Below, in pieces: positions 35,506 to 47,150 of a stretch of 64,000 bases of DNA. The notes below the pieces were generated by a model. The model was given only the letters and a program-made list of their open reading frames with translations. It was not told the origin of the DNA and did not search any database. Position 1 is the stretch's first letter. Each line of letters begins with the position of its first letter. This DNA is from Cinclus cinclus (taxonomy: Eukaryota; Chordata; Aves; Passeriformes; Cinclidae). The stretch is from positions 65,519,158-65,583,157 of the forward strand of contig NC_085049.1 of assembly GCF_963662255.1 (NCBI RefSeq), written 5' to 3'. The translations under genes and the position numbers were made by a program.

Positions 35506-38500
35506 TCAGGAGGACTTGTCCCGCACGTGCTCCATGATTCTCTTCAGCCCCAGCCAGGTTTCCTTGGCAGCAGGGACGATCTGGTTGGCGGGCAGCAGGA
35601 AGCCGTAGCGCCCTGTGTCCCGAAGCTCGAAGGCAAAGGAGTATTTGATCCCGTTGTCATAGCTCCAGTCAATGCTGCCTCCGCTGGCTTGGTCTGGAAG
35701 GGAAAGGGAGACGATCCAGAGGGGTGAGCAGAGGAATGGTGGAGTTCTGTTGTTCTGCTGTTTGTAATTTGGGGGACAAGGATGAGGTTTGGATGGGAAG
35801 GCTCAGGTGCCACCGGTGGTGTCACTGCCCAGGAGTACTGCAGCTTCCACAAGGGACACACCCTGAGGGGAGGGCAGGGATTGGTGTCCTGGGACAGCCC
35901 CTGAAAGCTCTGAGTGGCCAAATACTCACAGATGGTGCTGCAAATGGTGCCCACTTGGAAGGTGGTGCCATAGAGGGAGCGGATGGAATTGGCAGCAGCT
36001 CTTCCCAGAGATTCCTGGAGGGGAGAAGATGAAAGGAAAGTCAGGAAGCAGTCACACTCCCTAAGATTAAACATTTGGGATTTCACCAGAAATCTCCAAA
36101 CTGCTTTGGAGACTATTCACACCAACAGCAGTCACAGCATTTCTGGGAGGTGCCACTGCAGGTGAGTTAACTTCCAGCAGGTTCTTTCAGTGTTCATCCA
36201 GTGTTTCTCTCACGGGCTTGTCAAGGGATGGCTCAAGAGATACCAGAAATTCCCAAGGCACTTGGGATCTTCCAATGCTCCAAGGTCAACTTTGTGCTCA
36301 CTTCAACTACGTAATGGGGGTTGGATGGAAAATAGAGTGGGTTCTTTGTGAAGGAGGGAAAAGGCAACAAAGAGACACAGGGGAGCTGCATTTAGGTATT
36401 AGGACAAAACAAAGTCCCCATGAGATTTGGGGAACTTTGGGATGAGCTTGAAAAAGCTGTGGAATTCTTCTGTAGAAATATCAAAACAAATCAAAACAAT
36501 TCAAACTCAGACTGAAATTGGCTCTGTCTGCACAGCCCTTTCAGCACAGGGTTAGAACAGAGACCTCCAGAGGTCTTTCCCATTGGAATTATGGTTGTGA
36601 TTGTCTCAGAGATATTATTCCATCTGTGGTGCTGTCGTTAGGGAAGAGTATGGAAAGTATAGAGAGGCAGCTGGACAGAAGAGAAGAAGGTAAAGCAAGT
36701 CCTTGTGTCTCACCAGCTCGGCATAATCGTCTGGCCTGGTGCATTTGTATCCATAGGGATACATCAGGAGTTGGGAATAACTGTGGAGGGTCAGGAAGGC
36801 CTTGAAGTTTCCGTGATTCTTGATGAAGTCAACAACAGATTTCACTTCCACCTCGGAGTTGGCACTGGGCCCGTGGTAGGAGTCGGAGCAGGGCTTGTTA
36901 CTGGCTCCAGGACCTGGTGGTGCAAGGAGGGAACAAACCTGTGAGGAGTGGAATTCCTGGGAGGTCAGGGCAGACCCACACAAAGCTGGGCTTTCCTAAG
37001 GACAGGCTGCAGCCAAAGCAAGGCCTTAAATGCTGATAAATGCTCAAGCACCAACAACAGAATGTGAATGTTCAAGGAATGTACTTTGAGATGATGCAAC
37101 CTGCAACAGGTTGTCCAGGAACCCAGGAATCCCTATTCCTGGGGGTATGCTGTGGTTGGATGGGGCTTGGAACAACCTGGGATAGTGGAAAGTGTCTTTG
37201 CCCATGGCAGGGAGTGGAACTAAATAATATTTTGGGTCCTTCCAACCCAAACCGTTCTGTGATTCCAGGATTCCGTAATATCATGATGCTGCTTCCTCCT
37301 GTGCTCAGGGTGATTAATCCCCTTTATTAAGGCAGCTGCTGGTTCTGTGTAACAGGATCCAGAATCCAGAAGCTTTATCCCTACCTCCAAAACCTGCATC
37401 CCAGTTCCTGTTGGGATCAACTCCGATGCAGACGCTGCCGGGATTCTTGGAGCGGGTTTTCCTCCACATGCGATTCTACAACAGAGAAGTACTTCAAAAG
37501 GGAGCAAATCTGGGTGCTGGCACCAAAACTGCTCCCCAGAAAGAGCTGCCACCCATGAGGGATTGATCCTATGAATGATCCCAAGAGTATTTCAGACTGC
37601 CGAGATGGGCCAAGGGTCAAAAATCAAATGTATTTATTAAAACTGGGGTATTTACAGGGGGTTAGGGTGGCTTAGACAAATAATGAGGGTCTTTGTCTGC
37701 CCAGCTCTTTGGTAACTCCTCTCACAGCATTAAGACTGTCAGAGCCCCCTTCCCTCATGTTTATTATTTCCTTGGAAGAGTCAGGAATCTCCCTGAGCTC
37801 AGACAGAGAGCTGACCCACCGAGGTGTGAGTGTACACAAATCCATCAGGGTTGGCGACTGGCAGCAGGAAAAGATCCATCTTGTCCAGGAGGGAGGTGAT
37901 GGAAGCATCTGTTCCATAGTCAGAGGCAATCTAGGCAGAGACAGAGCACACCCTGCTTAGCAGAGTAATTCCTTCCCAAATGTTCATTCCCTCATTGTTT
38001 GGGACAAAGGAAAGGCTGGATTTTTGGGCAGAGAAACAAGGAACATCCGTTATCGGCTGGCCATAATTGTTCCTTGTTATACAGGGAGTGAGCAGTGAAT
38101 CTGTTGTATTATTTTATTCTGAAGACAGGAGGTCTTCAGAATAAAATGGGAGAGGACAACAAAATTTTCTCCTCCCTCACACAGGACAGGCCAAGGCTGG
38201 CACTAAAGCTGAAATGGAACAGCCAGGTTGGGAATTCTCAACTGTGCTGCACTGAGAGCCCAAGCAGCTTTTGGACAACACTCCTGGGCACAGGGTGGCT
38301 CTTGGGGATGGTTCTGTGCAGGGCCAGGAGTTGGACCTTTCCAACTCAGCTTATTCTGTGATCCTGTGACTTCTCTGGTGACTCAGTCATTTCCAGAAAG
38401 CTGGAGGTCTAGGTATTTTGTGGAAGGAAACCAACCCCACTGCATTTTTCTGGGTGAGCAGATTAAAGCAGCAAAATAACCTCAAACTCTTTGGTTATTT

Positions 38501-41500
38501 GTGTAACAATTTCACCTGAACCACTACATTTTGTCTGCCTAAACTCAGCCGTTCTAACAGGACAGAGTTTTCCAATTCCAGGTTGAGGCAGCCACCACAT
38601 CCTGCGGGAGTCAGCTGCTTCAGGGAGGTGGACTAAATAAACACAGCGAGGGGTGATACCCTCTGAAATACCAGGAGACATTCCCAAGACAAACCCAAGG
38701 TGAAAGCCTGCTGCAGGAACCTTGTTGGCGATCCACAGGGCGCTGGCCTGGGTGACCCACTCGCGGGAATGGATGCCGGCGTCGAGCCAGATGGCCGGGC
38801 GCTTGGAGCCTCCGGTGCTGAACTGGGGAACCAAACAGGAGCATCTCAGACTCTGACACCTCTCAGGCAAGGACATCCCATAATATGCTCTGGGCTGTGT
38901 TGTCTGTCATGCATCCCCACGGGCACATTCCGTGATTGCTGGCGTACCTTCAGGACGTACAGAGGGCGCTTTTCATAGGATTCCCCGATCTGGATCTTTT
39001 CCACAAAGCTGTACTCGGATGCAAGATGGTCCAGTTCTGCATTAATCTGAAATGAAAGGTCATGGGGACATTAATATCGTGTTTGTGTGTTCTGCCATTC
39101 CTTCCAGAGAGTCGTGGGCTGATTCAGGTGGGATTCATCCCATTCCATCCCCCTGCACCTTCCACTATCCCAGGTTGCTCCAACCTGGCCTTGAACACTC
39201 CCAAGGATGGGGAAGCCACAGCTTTTCTGGGCAAAAGTTCTTTATTTCCCAGTTTCAAGATCCCCTTATTTCTCTTTCTTTCGAAGGAAGGGTTTTGACA
39301 GGGTCTGCAGGAGAGTTTATGGAATTTTCATCAACACTGTCAGGGATTAGTGCTGGCTGACTGTTCTGAGCACAAAATTAATACTGCAAAAACCAAACCC
39401 ATGTGCCAGAAAAAGCTGCAAGGACAGTTTAGATCCTCATACAGGATGTTGAATTGAAGACAGCATGCAAAAAGACCAGAAAAAAAAGCAGAATACTCTT
39501 CCCCTGAGGTACTCACATCATCCAGAGTGTGGTAAGTACCAAAGTCGAAGCTGCTGCTGCGCTGCCTTTGGGCACTCTCGGCCATATCTTGCTTTTCTTT
39601 ATCCAGAACATCCTAAAATAACATTCAAATGGTGAGAAGTGTCTGCTTCACTTGCTAAAAGAGAAATAAATGAAAAAGCAGTGAGTCAATGCTGGTTTAG
39701 ATGCTGTTTGGGGATTACTGCTCATGAGGAAATGTCACATTAGTGCCCAAGCGGGTGATTTTTATCAGAGTTTACTGAATGAGGAGTAACATCAGTGTTG
39801 GCATTCCCAAATGTCTGGGGCCAAAAGTCCAGGTGTGATTCCTCAGGGATTGTCAGAAGAGCCCTGTGGAGTTTATTGATGCCACTACTCGGAGAACACC
39901 TACAGCGATCCATGGATTGTCCTGGAGGAATAATCCACAACCTACAAAAATAATGGGAGGATCCCAGGGAAAACAGAGTATGGGAAAGTGGGAGAGAGGC
40001 CAAATTGTCAATCTGTGTTTCCAGAAGATGTAAGGAATAAGTGCCAGTGGCATTGCTCACCTGCAGGTCTTCGATCAGGATGGAATACTCAATCCCCTGG
40101 GATTCCAGGAAGGCTTTCACAGACTGGACACTGACAGCAGGAATTCTCACATCCACGGGGAGGGCAGGGGCAGAGGGGTTGATCCAGAAATCCAGCTGGG
40201 CCGAGAAAGGAAAATTAATTTGGTTTGGGGAAAGCATCCTGCAAACAGCTCTTGCAGAGTTTTAGAAATACTTATTTCTCCCAAATCCAACGGCTCCTGC
40301 AGAGAGGAGCCCTGGAATGCTCTCTTCTCTGCAGCCTCACCACAACCTTGGATCAGTGCTTGTGATAAACCCAATAAAATAACAAATACCAAGAGGCTTG
40401 AGGCAGTTTTTTCATTGACTTCTAGGCTTTGGACACAAAAACAAGAGGAAATTTTAGTTGTCTTTGATGATTATTTTATTATTCTCCCTTTTACTAGAAA
40501 TAATTTCAAGAAAAACTCCATATTGTAGTCTTAAGTAACACAAAACCCATTGTTTTCATTTCTCCTTTTACCTCCCCTTTGGTAGAACTTTTCTAAATTT
40601 TAATTTCTAAATTATTCGTATAATATGTTTTAAGTCAGTGATTTTACAAAGTGATGTTAAAACTTCTCACCAGTGGTAATAAGAACAATAATAATCTGGA
40701 ATTTTACTGTGTAGACCAACTAATAAATTCCTTCCATAACTCTGGGAGACAAAACACTGCCATTCCCACTGGAAAAACAAGTTTTTCAACACTGAGATAA
40801 AGATCTAACAATTCAAATATGCTGTCAACCCAGCAGGAAAAATTATCGGTTCTGGCCCTCCTGAACACTGAACTGGTACTCGAACTTGCAGGTCAAATTT
40901 GAAGTGTTGAGAGAGTAAATTTATTTATGGCAGCAGCCCCAGGGTGATGGGAACCTTCCAAATGAGACACAGATTCACCCCCTGACCTGTTGGGAATGAG
41001 ATGCAAATCCCGCCCCGTGTGAAATATTCCAAAACACCTCTGTGGCCACGACCCACCTCCAGGTGTTCCAGCGATTCCAAAAGCTGCAGCTGCTTGACCT
41101 CCTCCTCATTTTTGGTCTTGATTCGGAGAACCTGGTGCCTGCAATAAATCGGTGTCTTCAGAACCAGTCTCAGAAGGGGGCTGGGTGAACTGGTTCGTTC
41201 CTGGGATCGTTAATTGTGTGTTAATGGCTCATTTAATCAGTTGATTTGGTGTCACCCAAGAATTCAACCCACAAGGCGCGCCTTCCTCGCAAACCAGACA
41301 ACGTGGATGAGTTTTAAATCACAGGGATCAATCCTGAAAATCCATCGGTTGTGGGAAAACAATATTCCAGTTGAGCTGGGGAAAGATCAGACGTTTGGGG
41401 AGCAGAGCAAGCACGAAACATGGGATTTGTTTCGCCTTCCTGCGGTTTAGTCAGAGGCTGACACCAGCCAAGGGTGGCTCGCACCGTTTCAGGTGGGATG

Positions 41501-42628
41501 AATCACCCTCGGGAAGCGCCTGGCTCCAGCTCCATCGCTGGAGCCATCAACTGGACAGCTGGGAGCACAGGCCAGTAATTGCACAACTAGAAACCTTTTT
41601 AAGATGGAAATGGGGTGAAAGGAAGTGAAAAGGGTCTCGGCACACGAGCTCAGGTACGTGGGTGTTTATTTGCAGCTGCTGAGAATGGACTCGGGATCCT
41701 CTCCCCGGCCAGTGGAGGGATAAGATCTCTTTGTTGAGCCCAGTTACGTCAGCTCTGAAGGCACTTTTGCACATTCATGACTTAATACTGGATTCTCCAT
41801 CACCAGAAGCTTTAGCTCAGGGGTGGATTCTGCTGTGAATTAACCACAGCTGCTGAGGAATGGATTAATGAGAATTCAGTTCAGGACTAAATCATCAAAA
41901 TAGCCCCTCCGGGCTTTACAAAAAAAAAAAAAAAAAAAAAATCACTGAGTTTTGGGACATTATTTCTTATTCTTAATCCTTAAACCTTCATACATAGTTT
42001 TACTCACTGGAATCTAGGGCTCACTCACTGCACCTCCAGATTTATCCAGTAGGATTTTATAATCTTTCATTATTAAAATCATCAGTGAGCCTGTGAGGAA
42101 ATACCCTGCAGGATAATTCTTGCAATGCAACAAAGACAAACCTTTAGAATTTAACGGTTGGAAATCAGGATCTGAAATGCTTAGAAAGGCAGAAAGAGGA
42201 GGAAGAAAGAGAAATAATAAACTTGGTGGGGGGGGGGAGGGAAAGTGATGAACTTTCTCATCTGAGGACAGGTTGTGGTCTTTCAGCTCTGCTTTTGCAG
42301 TGAAGTTCAGCTCCAGCCAAAATCAAGCCTTGAATGAACAGGAATTGAGGATCTCAACTCCACAGCTGGACCCTTCTTACAGAACCCAAACGAAAATAAA
42401 GAGAGGTTCCCTCAAACACCAAAGCAGCAAAGCAACAAGAACAACCAGTCACAAAAACCAAAAAAACGTGCCCCAAGCAGATTTTGTGAAGTTGAGACCA
42501 TGAAAAACAACAAGCAGGTATACCAGCCCTAAATGAAATGTTTTCCACAAGAGTGTCACTCACCCAACGAAGGTTTCCAGGCACAGGGAAGCCCCGATGA
42601 GGGCGCTGAAGATCAAAAGCAGCTTCAT
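35506..42628 (-). CDS. CPA2: CPA2, carboxypeptidase A2 (pancreatic zymogen)
   Basis: M14A zinc carboxypeptidase that prefers bulky aromatic C-terminal residues. Exons: 42628-42564, 41138-41057, 40195-40061, 39612-39517, 39046-38948, 38822-38721, 37930-37820, 37475-37385, 36913-36714, 36014-35930, 35693-35506; 417 residues. Signal peptide [16 protein letters not shown]; propeptide with [17 protein letters not shown] and [17 protein letters not shown], activation site near QRQR before [14 protein letters not shown]. Zinc ligands His177 and Glu180 plus the His of [35 protein letters not shown] is CPA2-like. Tyr356, Ile363 (255 position), Ala at the 268 position (SFAFE) and catalytic Glu378. Ala268 with [11 protein letters not shown] separates it from CPA1. 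The exon ending at 38721 has a weak donor (GTTCCT). The C-terminus ends RDKSS, not the usual HPY. A TATA box lies upstream. Confidence 0.95.
37120..37272 (+). mobile_element. CR1-type LINE 3' end (CPA2 intron)
   Basis: GGTTGGATGGGGCTTGGAAC, GTGTCTTTGCCCATGGCAGG, then TCCTTCCAACCCAAACCGTT and the tail CTGTGATTCCAGGATTCC, an octamer-type CR1 terminus. Confidence 0.8.
38111..38147. repeat. Perfect 16-bp inverted repeat with 5-base loop (CPA2 intron)
   Basis: Left arm ATTTTATTCTGAAGAC (38111-38126), spacer AGGAG, right arm GTCTTCAGAATAAAAT (38132-38147). All 16 pairs match. Position is intronic, about 180 bases from the exon at 37820-37930. Confidence 0.95.
38270..38375 (+). mobile_element. Short CR1-type 3' end (CPA2 intron)
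   Basis: CAACACTCCTGGGCACAGGG through TTGGACCTTTCCAACTCAGC to CTGTGATCCTGTGACTTC, the CR1 tail; about 100 bp. Confidence 0.6.
39112..39265 (-). mobile_element. Short CR1-type fragment, reverse orientation (CPA2 intron)
   Basis: CACTATCCCAGGTTGCTCCA, ACCTGGCCTTGAACACTCCC, AAGGATGGGGAAGCCACAGC: internal part of a CR1 3' end in reverse, without the tail. Confidence 0.65.
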
Positions 42629-42665
42629 GTTTGCTGGAAGTTCAGCTGGGCCTGGCAAAGGGGAA

Positions 42666-42671
42666 TTTATA
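42666..42671 (-). promoter_or_regulatory. CPA2 TATA box
   Basis: Coding-strand CTCTATAAATTCC, with TATAAA at plus 42671-42666, about 40 bases before the ATG. The expected start site 25-30 bases downstream leaves a very short 5' UTR, usual for pancreatic zymogen genes. Confidence 0.75.
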
Positions 42672-44159
42672 GAGAGCTTTGGTTTTCAGATAAAACACAT
42701 CTGATAGAACCTATCGCTCCATGTGATCAAGTTCTCACATTTATCAGGGCCTTCAAGGCCACCAGCAGGCAAGAGGCCGATTTCACCACCAAAAAAAAAT
42801 TTTCCACTGACACATCCAAAACGGGGGGAGGAGTCGGTCCCAAAGCTCTAACCACAAAAATGTGTGTGTCCTTTCACACGTTTTTCAGGGCAGAGGAAAA
42901 CAGGGACAAACAGAACTCATCCCAGCTCTCGCTGGGGGTCAGGATCTCTACCAGCCTGCTCTTGGTCCTGGGCATTTCCAGTTGTCCATTCCTTGTTCCA
43001 AAGGGTATTTGAGTAGTTGTTCAGGTGGGAGGGCAGACTCCTGCCTGAGCTTTGGGAATAATCTCCTGTGGGAACACCCAGCTGTTCAGCTGTTCCCAGC
43101 TGTGGGAACACCCCACAACACAATTGCAGGTAGGGCCACAGGGCTGCTGGATAAACTTTTTGTTTATCCAAATCAAAAGGTTTGAGGGCCAGCCAGGAGC
43201 TGACCCTGCTGTCACACCTGGGGTTCCTGAGGAGAAGGGACAGAGGGGAGATGTTCAGCTGCTAGATCCACCTCAGGAGAAACACTAAAGGAATTCCCAA
43301 AGGAAACTTTTAGTAAAGATCTCAGCTGTATCACTCAGCATTTGTCAGCACCTTCCTGAGGAGTCCCCTCTCACCTCCACTCCCACCCTACTCTTCCATA
43401 GGTGTCCTGTTGTGTTCACAGTTCCCGGCAAGTCCTTTGCCTCATTTTCTTGGGAACAAAGGGAGCCCCGGGCAGGGATTAGTCCTGTTTTGGTCTTTAG
43501 GATTGAGTCAACTTGTAACTGCTGTGTCTTGGGGGCACCAGGAGTTTAACCAAACCCAGTCCCTGGGGGAAAAAGATCTCCACTACCTCACCCTCAACCA
43601 AATAACAAAAATTTATCCCAAGAGGCAGGAACCATCACAGGAATTTCCTGCTCCTGGAACTACATCAGCTCTGGTGGAAGCAAATTCCACCTGCAGCTTC
43701 CAGACTCCAATATTTCATAAGGAATCAGCTGACTGTCCACAGCACCTGCCACGGGTCACTCTTTGAAAACAGGAAGGAGGGATTTAATCTAGGGTGAAAT
43801 TAGAGCTTGTTCCATTACTCATGTTACATCCCACATGGATTTAAGAGCTGCCAAGAAACCCTGCCAAACCCGACGCTGGGATCCAAAGTATCCTGACAAG
43901 CTCTGAATGCCCTGATTGGCATCCTCTGGGGCCTCCACCCACTGCATTTCAGGAGCTGCATCTAAATCAAACCTTGGACTCACTCCTCACCCCCTGGAGG
44001 GGCTACAGGGCCCCCAGCAATGACCTCCTGCTGTAGCCTTGAGGATCTAAAGGGTCAGGAGATAAGCCCTGAGCCACGGGCATCCATGAAATGGGAGTGA
44101 ATCCAGAGGAGGCCTCAGAGCTGCTCCAGGGCTAGAGCCCCTCTTATCTGGAGCCAGGC

Positions 44160-44515
44160 TGGGAGAGCTGGGAATGTTCACCTGGAGAAGGGAAAAGGAT
44201 CCAGAGAGAGCTTCCAGCACATTCCAGGGTCTGAAGGGGCTCCAGGAGAGCTGGAGAGGGACTGGGGACAAGGCATGGAGGGACAGGACACAAGGAATGG
44301 CTTCCCACTGCCAGAGGGCAGGGATGGATGGGATCTTGGGAACTGGGAATTCCTGGCTGGGCTGGAATTGCCAGAGCAGCTGTGGCTGCCCCTGGATCCC
44401 TGGGATGTCCAAGGAAGGATTGGACACTGGGGCGGGGAGCACCTGGACAGTGGGAGGGCTGGAACTGGGTGGGCTCTGAGGTCCCTTCCCACCCAAACCA
44501 TTTAGGGATTTTACA
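44160..44515 (+). mobile_element. CR1-type LINE 3' fragment (CPA2-TMEM209 intergenic)
   Basis: GGGAGAGCTGGGAATGTTCA start, CCTGGATCCCTGGGATGTCC, and CTTCCCACCCAAACCATTTA end. It is closely similar over its whole length to the copy at 1890-2272, so they are probably one subfamily. Confidence 0.85.
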
Positions 44516-45640
44516 AGGCTGAAAACATCCACAGTGCTGATCCCAGGGCCCAAAAGGGGAGCAGCAGGAAGCAAAGGTGACACAGCAAGGGCAGGTGGGA
44601 GAAGGGAGCTCACCACAAGCAGCAGAACCCCACGGGATCCAACCAAGATGAGCAGAGCAGATCTGGTGGCACTGACCAGGTCCAGGTCCTCAGACAGGTC
44701 CCAGAGCAGCCAGGATGTAACCAAGCACAGGTCCAAGTGCCCCCTGAACCCACTGCAGCTCAAGCAAGTCCCAGAACAATTTGGCTCAGCTCAAATGCTG
44801 CCCGGGGTGGGTGGAGGGTGTGTGGGTGAGGGCAGGCAGGGCTTTCCTGCAGCGTGGGCAGTGCTCTCCTCACCGCCCTGCAGGGGCTGTGGAGTCATTC
44901 TGTGAGTCAGGAACACCCTGGGGACACCTGAGTGAGTGAAATGTTCAATCAGTCTCAGCCCACCAAAGCCTCTCCATGCCTAAAATTGCTGTACTGGTAC
45001 AAATTTTCCCTGTGCTGTCACTGAGAGAGGCCAGAACGGGCTCACGCCAGCAACGACAACTAGTATAGCCTCAAAAATCATTAAATTTCAGTGGAGTCAG
45101 TCCATTTTGTAAAATCCAGACCCTTTGTTGTTGCTGCCTCAAATGATGCAAACCAAGGTCCAGTGTTATAGCCTCTCCTGTTATTTTTAGGGGGGAGGAA
45201 AAAATCCCAGAAACTTTTCACCTTTGGATAGAAATATTTCATTGACGTGGCAAAGGGCTCCACTGGCAACTCATCTCCTGGATATTCAGAGTTTATTGGC
45301 TATAATGTCAATGTATTTTGGATTACTGATGAGGGAATTATTACTTCTGTAAATTATGGATTGCCTCCATGTCCCTAATCCCCCTTGAAAATGCCCTGGA
45401 TAAAGAATGAGTAGGGATTTCAGTATATGGTTTATCACCCGTACATTCAGAATTAATTTTAGAAGCAGAAACATATTTTGTATGTTTCTGGAAAATCTGC
45501 AGCTTTATGTCAGTGTAATAACCCTGGCTGCAATGGAGCTACGTACTTCTAACTCAGTTTTCCTTAAATTAGGAAATCAAGACCTTCAAATTTGGAGGGT
45601 TATCCTCAGACCCACAGCCCTTCCCATTTACAGCATTTCA

Positions 45641-45688
45641 GAGCAGAAATATGAAGTTAAACCTGCACAAAAATTTGAAGTCATGCAT
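45641..45688 (+). repeat. 24-bp direct repeat, cluster 1 (two units)
   Basis: GAGCAGAAATATGAAGTTAA then ACCT (45641-45664), and GCACAAAAATTTGAAGTCAT then GCAT (45665-45688). Confidence 0.75.
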
Positions 45689-46286
45689 GTGTTGGAAATG
45701 AGAGAGCTTTCCTGACTAATTTTTAATTGGTCATTTTAATTATTTATGAGCAGCACCCACTTTTAACCAGCACTAATGAAGCTTATCCACAGACCTTTAT
45801 TATTACTTTGATCATTAAATTGTTGATCCAGTGTGTTAAAACTGACCCTGACAAACTTCAGTGAACAGACCCAAAGGATTTGAAGACTGGGCATGTGGGA
45901 TCTTAAATTGGTGGCACTTCAAGGATATTGGAGTAATTAGAAAACTAGAGGAAATTAAAGCCTGAAAGGTAGGAGCCTCCATGTCTGAGAAAAAGGTAAC
46001 AAAATTAGTAAGTAATTTGGACCAGATCAGTATAAAAATTAAGGAAGTTAATGGGGAACACAATACAATTAATGAAGAAGATTACGCAATTTAGAATCAA
46101 TCAACCTTAATATGCTTGTTTAAATATAGAAACAAGTGAAAACTTTTTGTACTGGGGCTCATGTGGAGGCCTGAACTTTGTCAGTCATACACACAAACCT
46201 TGGCTAAGAATAAATATCTGACTTGCTACATTATTAAAAAGACGATGTTAGGAGTCTTATTTATCCCTAGGGTTTCGGTGACACTA

Positions 46287-46358
46287 GTACAGAAATGTGA
46301 AGTCGTGCTTGCACAGAAATACAAAGTAACACCCACGCAGAAATACGAAACTACACTC
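46287..46358 (+). repeat. 24-bp direct repeat, cluster 2 (three units)
   Basis: Units at 46287, 46311 and 46335 of the form GCACAGAAATACAAAGTAAC then ACCC, followed by a partial unit GCACAGCACGC. Same family as the two units at 45641-45688. Confidence 0.8.
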
Positions 46359-46559
46359 GCACAGCACGCAAATAGAGCTAAAACCCCTTCAAATTTTACC
46401 TGCTGACTGTGGCAACGCGTGGGTCTGACACACATGGCAACGTGCAATGAAACAATTTAACTATAAAGACAAGTAAAACAACAAAAAACCAAGCAAACAG
46501 AAAACAGGGCGAAATGCGTCCCCGTGAGGGCTCCTTCTTTCCCCCCCTCCCAACATGGC

Positions 46560-46740
46560 GGCCCCCTCACGCGCTTCGCGCCAAAACCCGCCCGTGAGCC
46601 CCGCCCCCGGCGCGGCCGGTGACGCGCGAGAGCGCCCGCGCATGCGCAGAGAGCGCCCGCGCATGCGCAGAGAGCGCAAGGCCGCGGCGGCGTGAGGGGA
46701 GCCAAGCAGCCGGGAGGGAAAAGGGAAAAGTGTACCCGGC
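46560..46740 (+). promoter_or_regulatory. TMEM209 CpG promoter with a duplicated NRF-1 site
   Basis: GC-rich, CpG-rich, TATA-less. A 21-bp unit AGCGCCCGCGCATGCGCAGAG is repeated head to tail, so the NRF-1 palindrome GCGCATGCGC occurs at 46638-46647 and 46659-46668. The first (non-coding) exon of TMEM209 should start close by; its donor could not be fixed, because the following purine-rich tract holds many GTGAG sequences. Confidence 0.7.
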
Positions 46741-47150
46741 CTGAGGGGAGAGAGTGGGATAGATCCGGGGAGAGGTGAGGTGAGATCTGGGGAAGCGGGA
46801 GAGCGGAGGTTGGGGAGGAGGACGGTGAGGTTTGGGGAAGAGGAGCGGTGAAATTTGGAGAGGGAGGTTGGAGGGGAGAAGGGAAGGTGAGCAGAGAGGT
46901 TTGGGGAGGAGGACAGTGAGGTCTGGAGAGATGAAATGTGAGGAGGGGGAGAAGTGAGGTTTGGGGAGTGGGAGGAGCAGAGAAAGGGGAAGAGGGGAAG
47001 TTTGAGGAACGGGAGAGGTTAAATTTGAGGAGGGGGATCGGAGAGGTTTGTGGTGAAGGAGGGGACACGTTTGGCGTGGAGGAAAGTTAAAGTTTGAGGG
47101 GGGGAGAGGGAGAGCTTGGGGAAGGGGTTGAGGTCTAGGGGGAGATGTGA
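46735..47150 (+). repeat. Long polypurine tract (GGTTTGGGGAGGAGG-type degenerate repeat)
   Basis: About 400 bp that is almost all A and G on the plus strand with scattered T, built from GAGGTTTGGGGAGGAGGACA-like units. It follows the TMEM209 CpG island and lies in the 5' UTR or first intron. Long minus-strand frames (Ser/Pro/Leu-rich) across it are artefacts. Confidence 0.8.

Larger units (their letters stand above)
42690..46550. other. Intergenic stretch between CPA2 and TMEM209
   Basis: About 3.9 kb. It holds one CR1 copy (44160-44515) and two clusters of a 24-bp direct repeat (45641-45688, 46287-46358). The sequence between those clusters has an AATAAA (about 46208) and looks LTR-like. 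No exon of SSMEM1, which lies here in human, and no further CPA gene was recognised. Confidence 0.6.
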
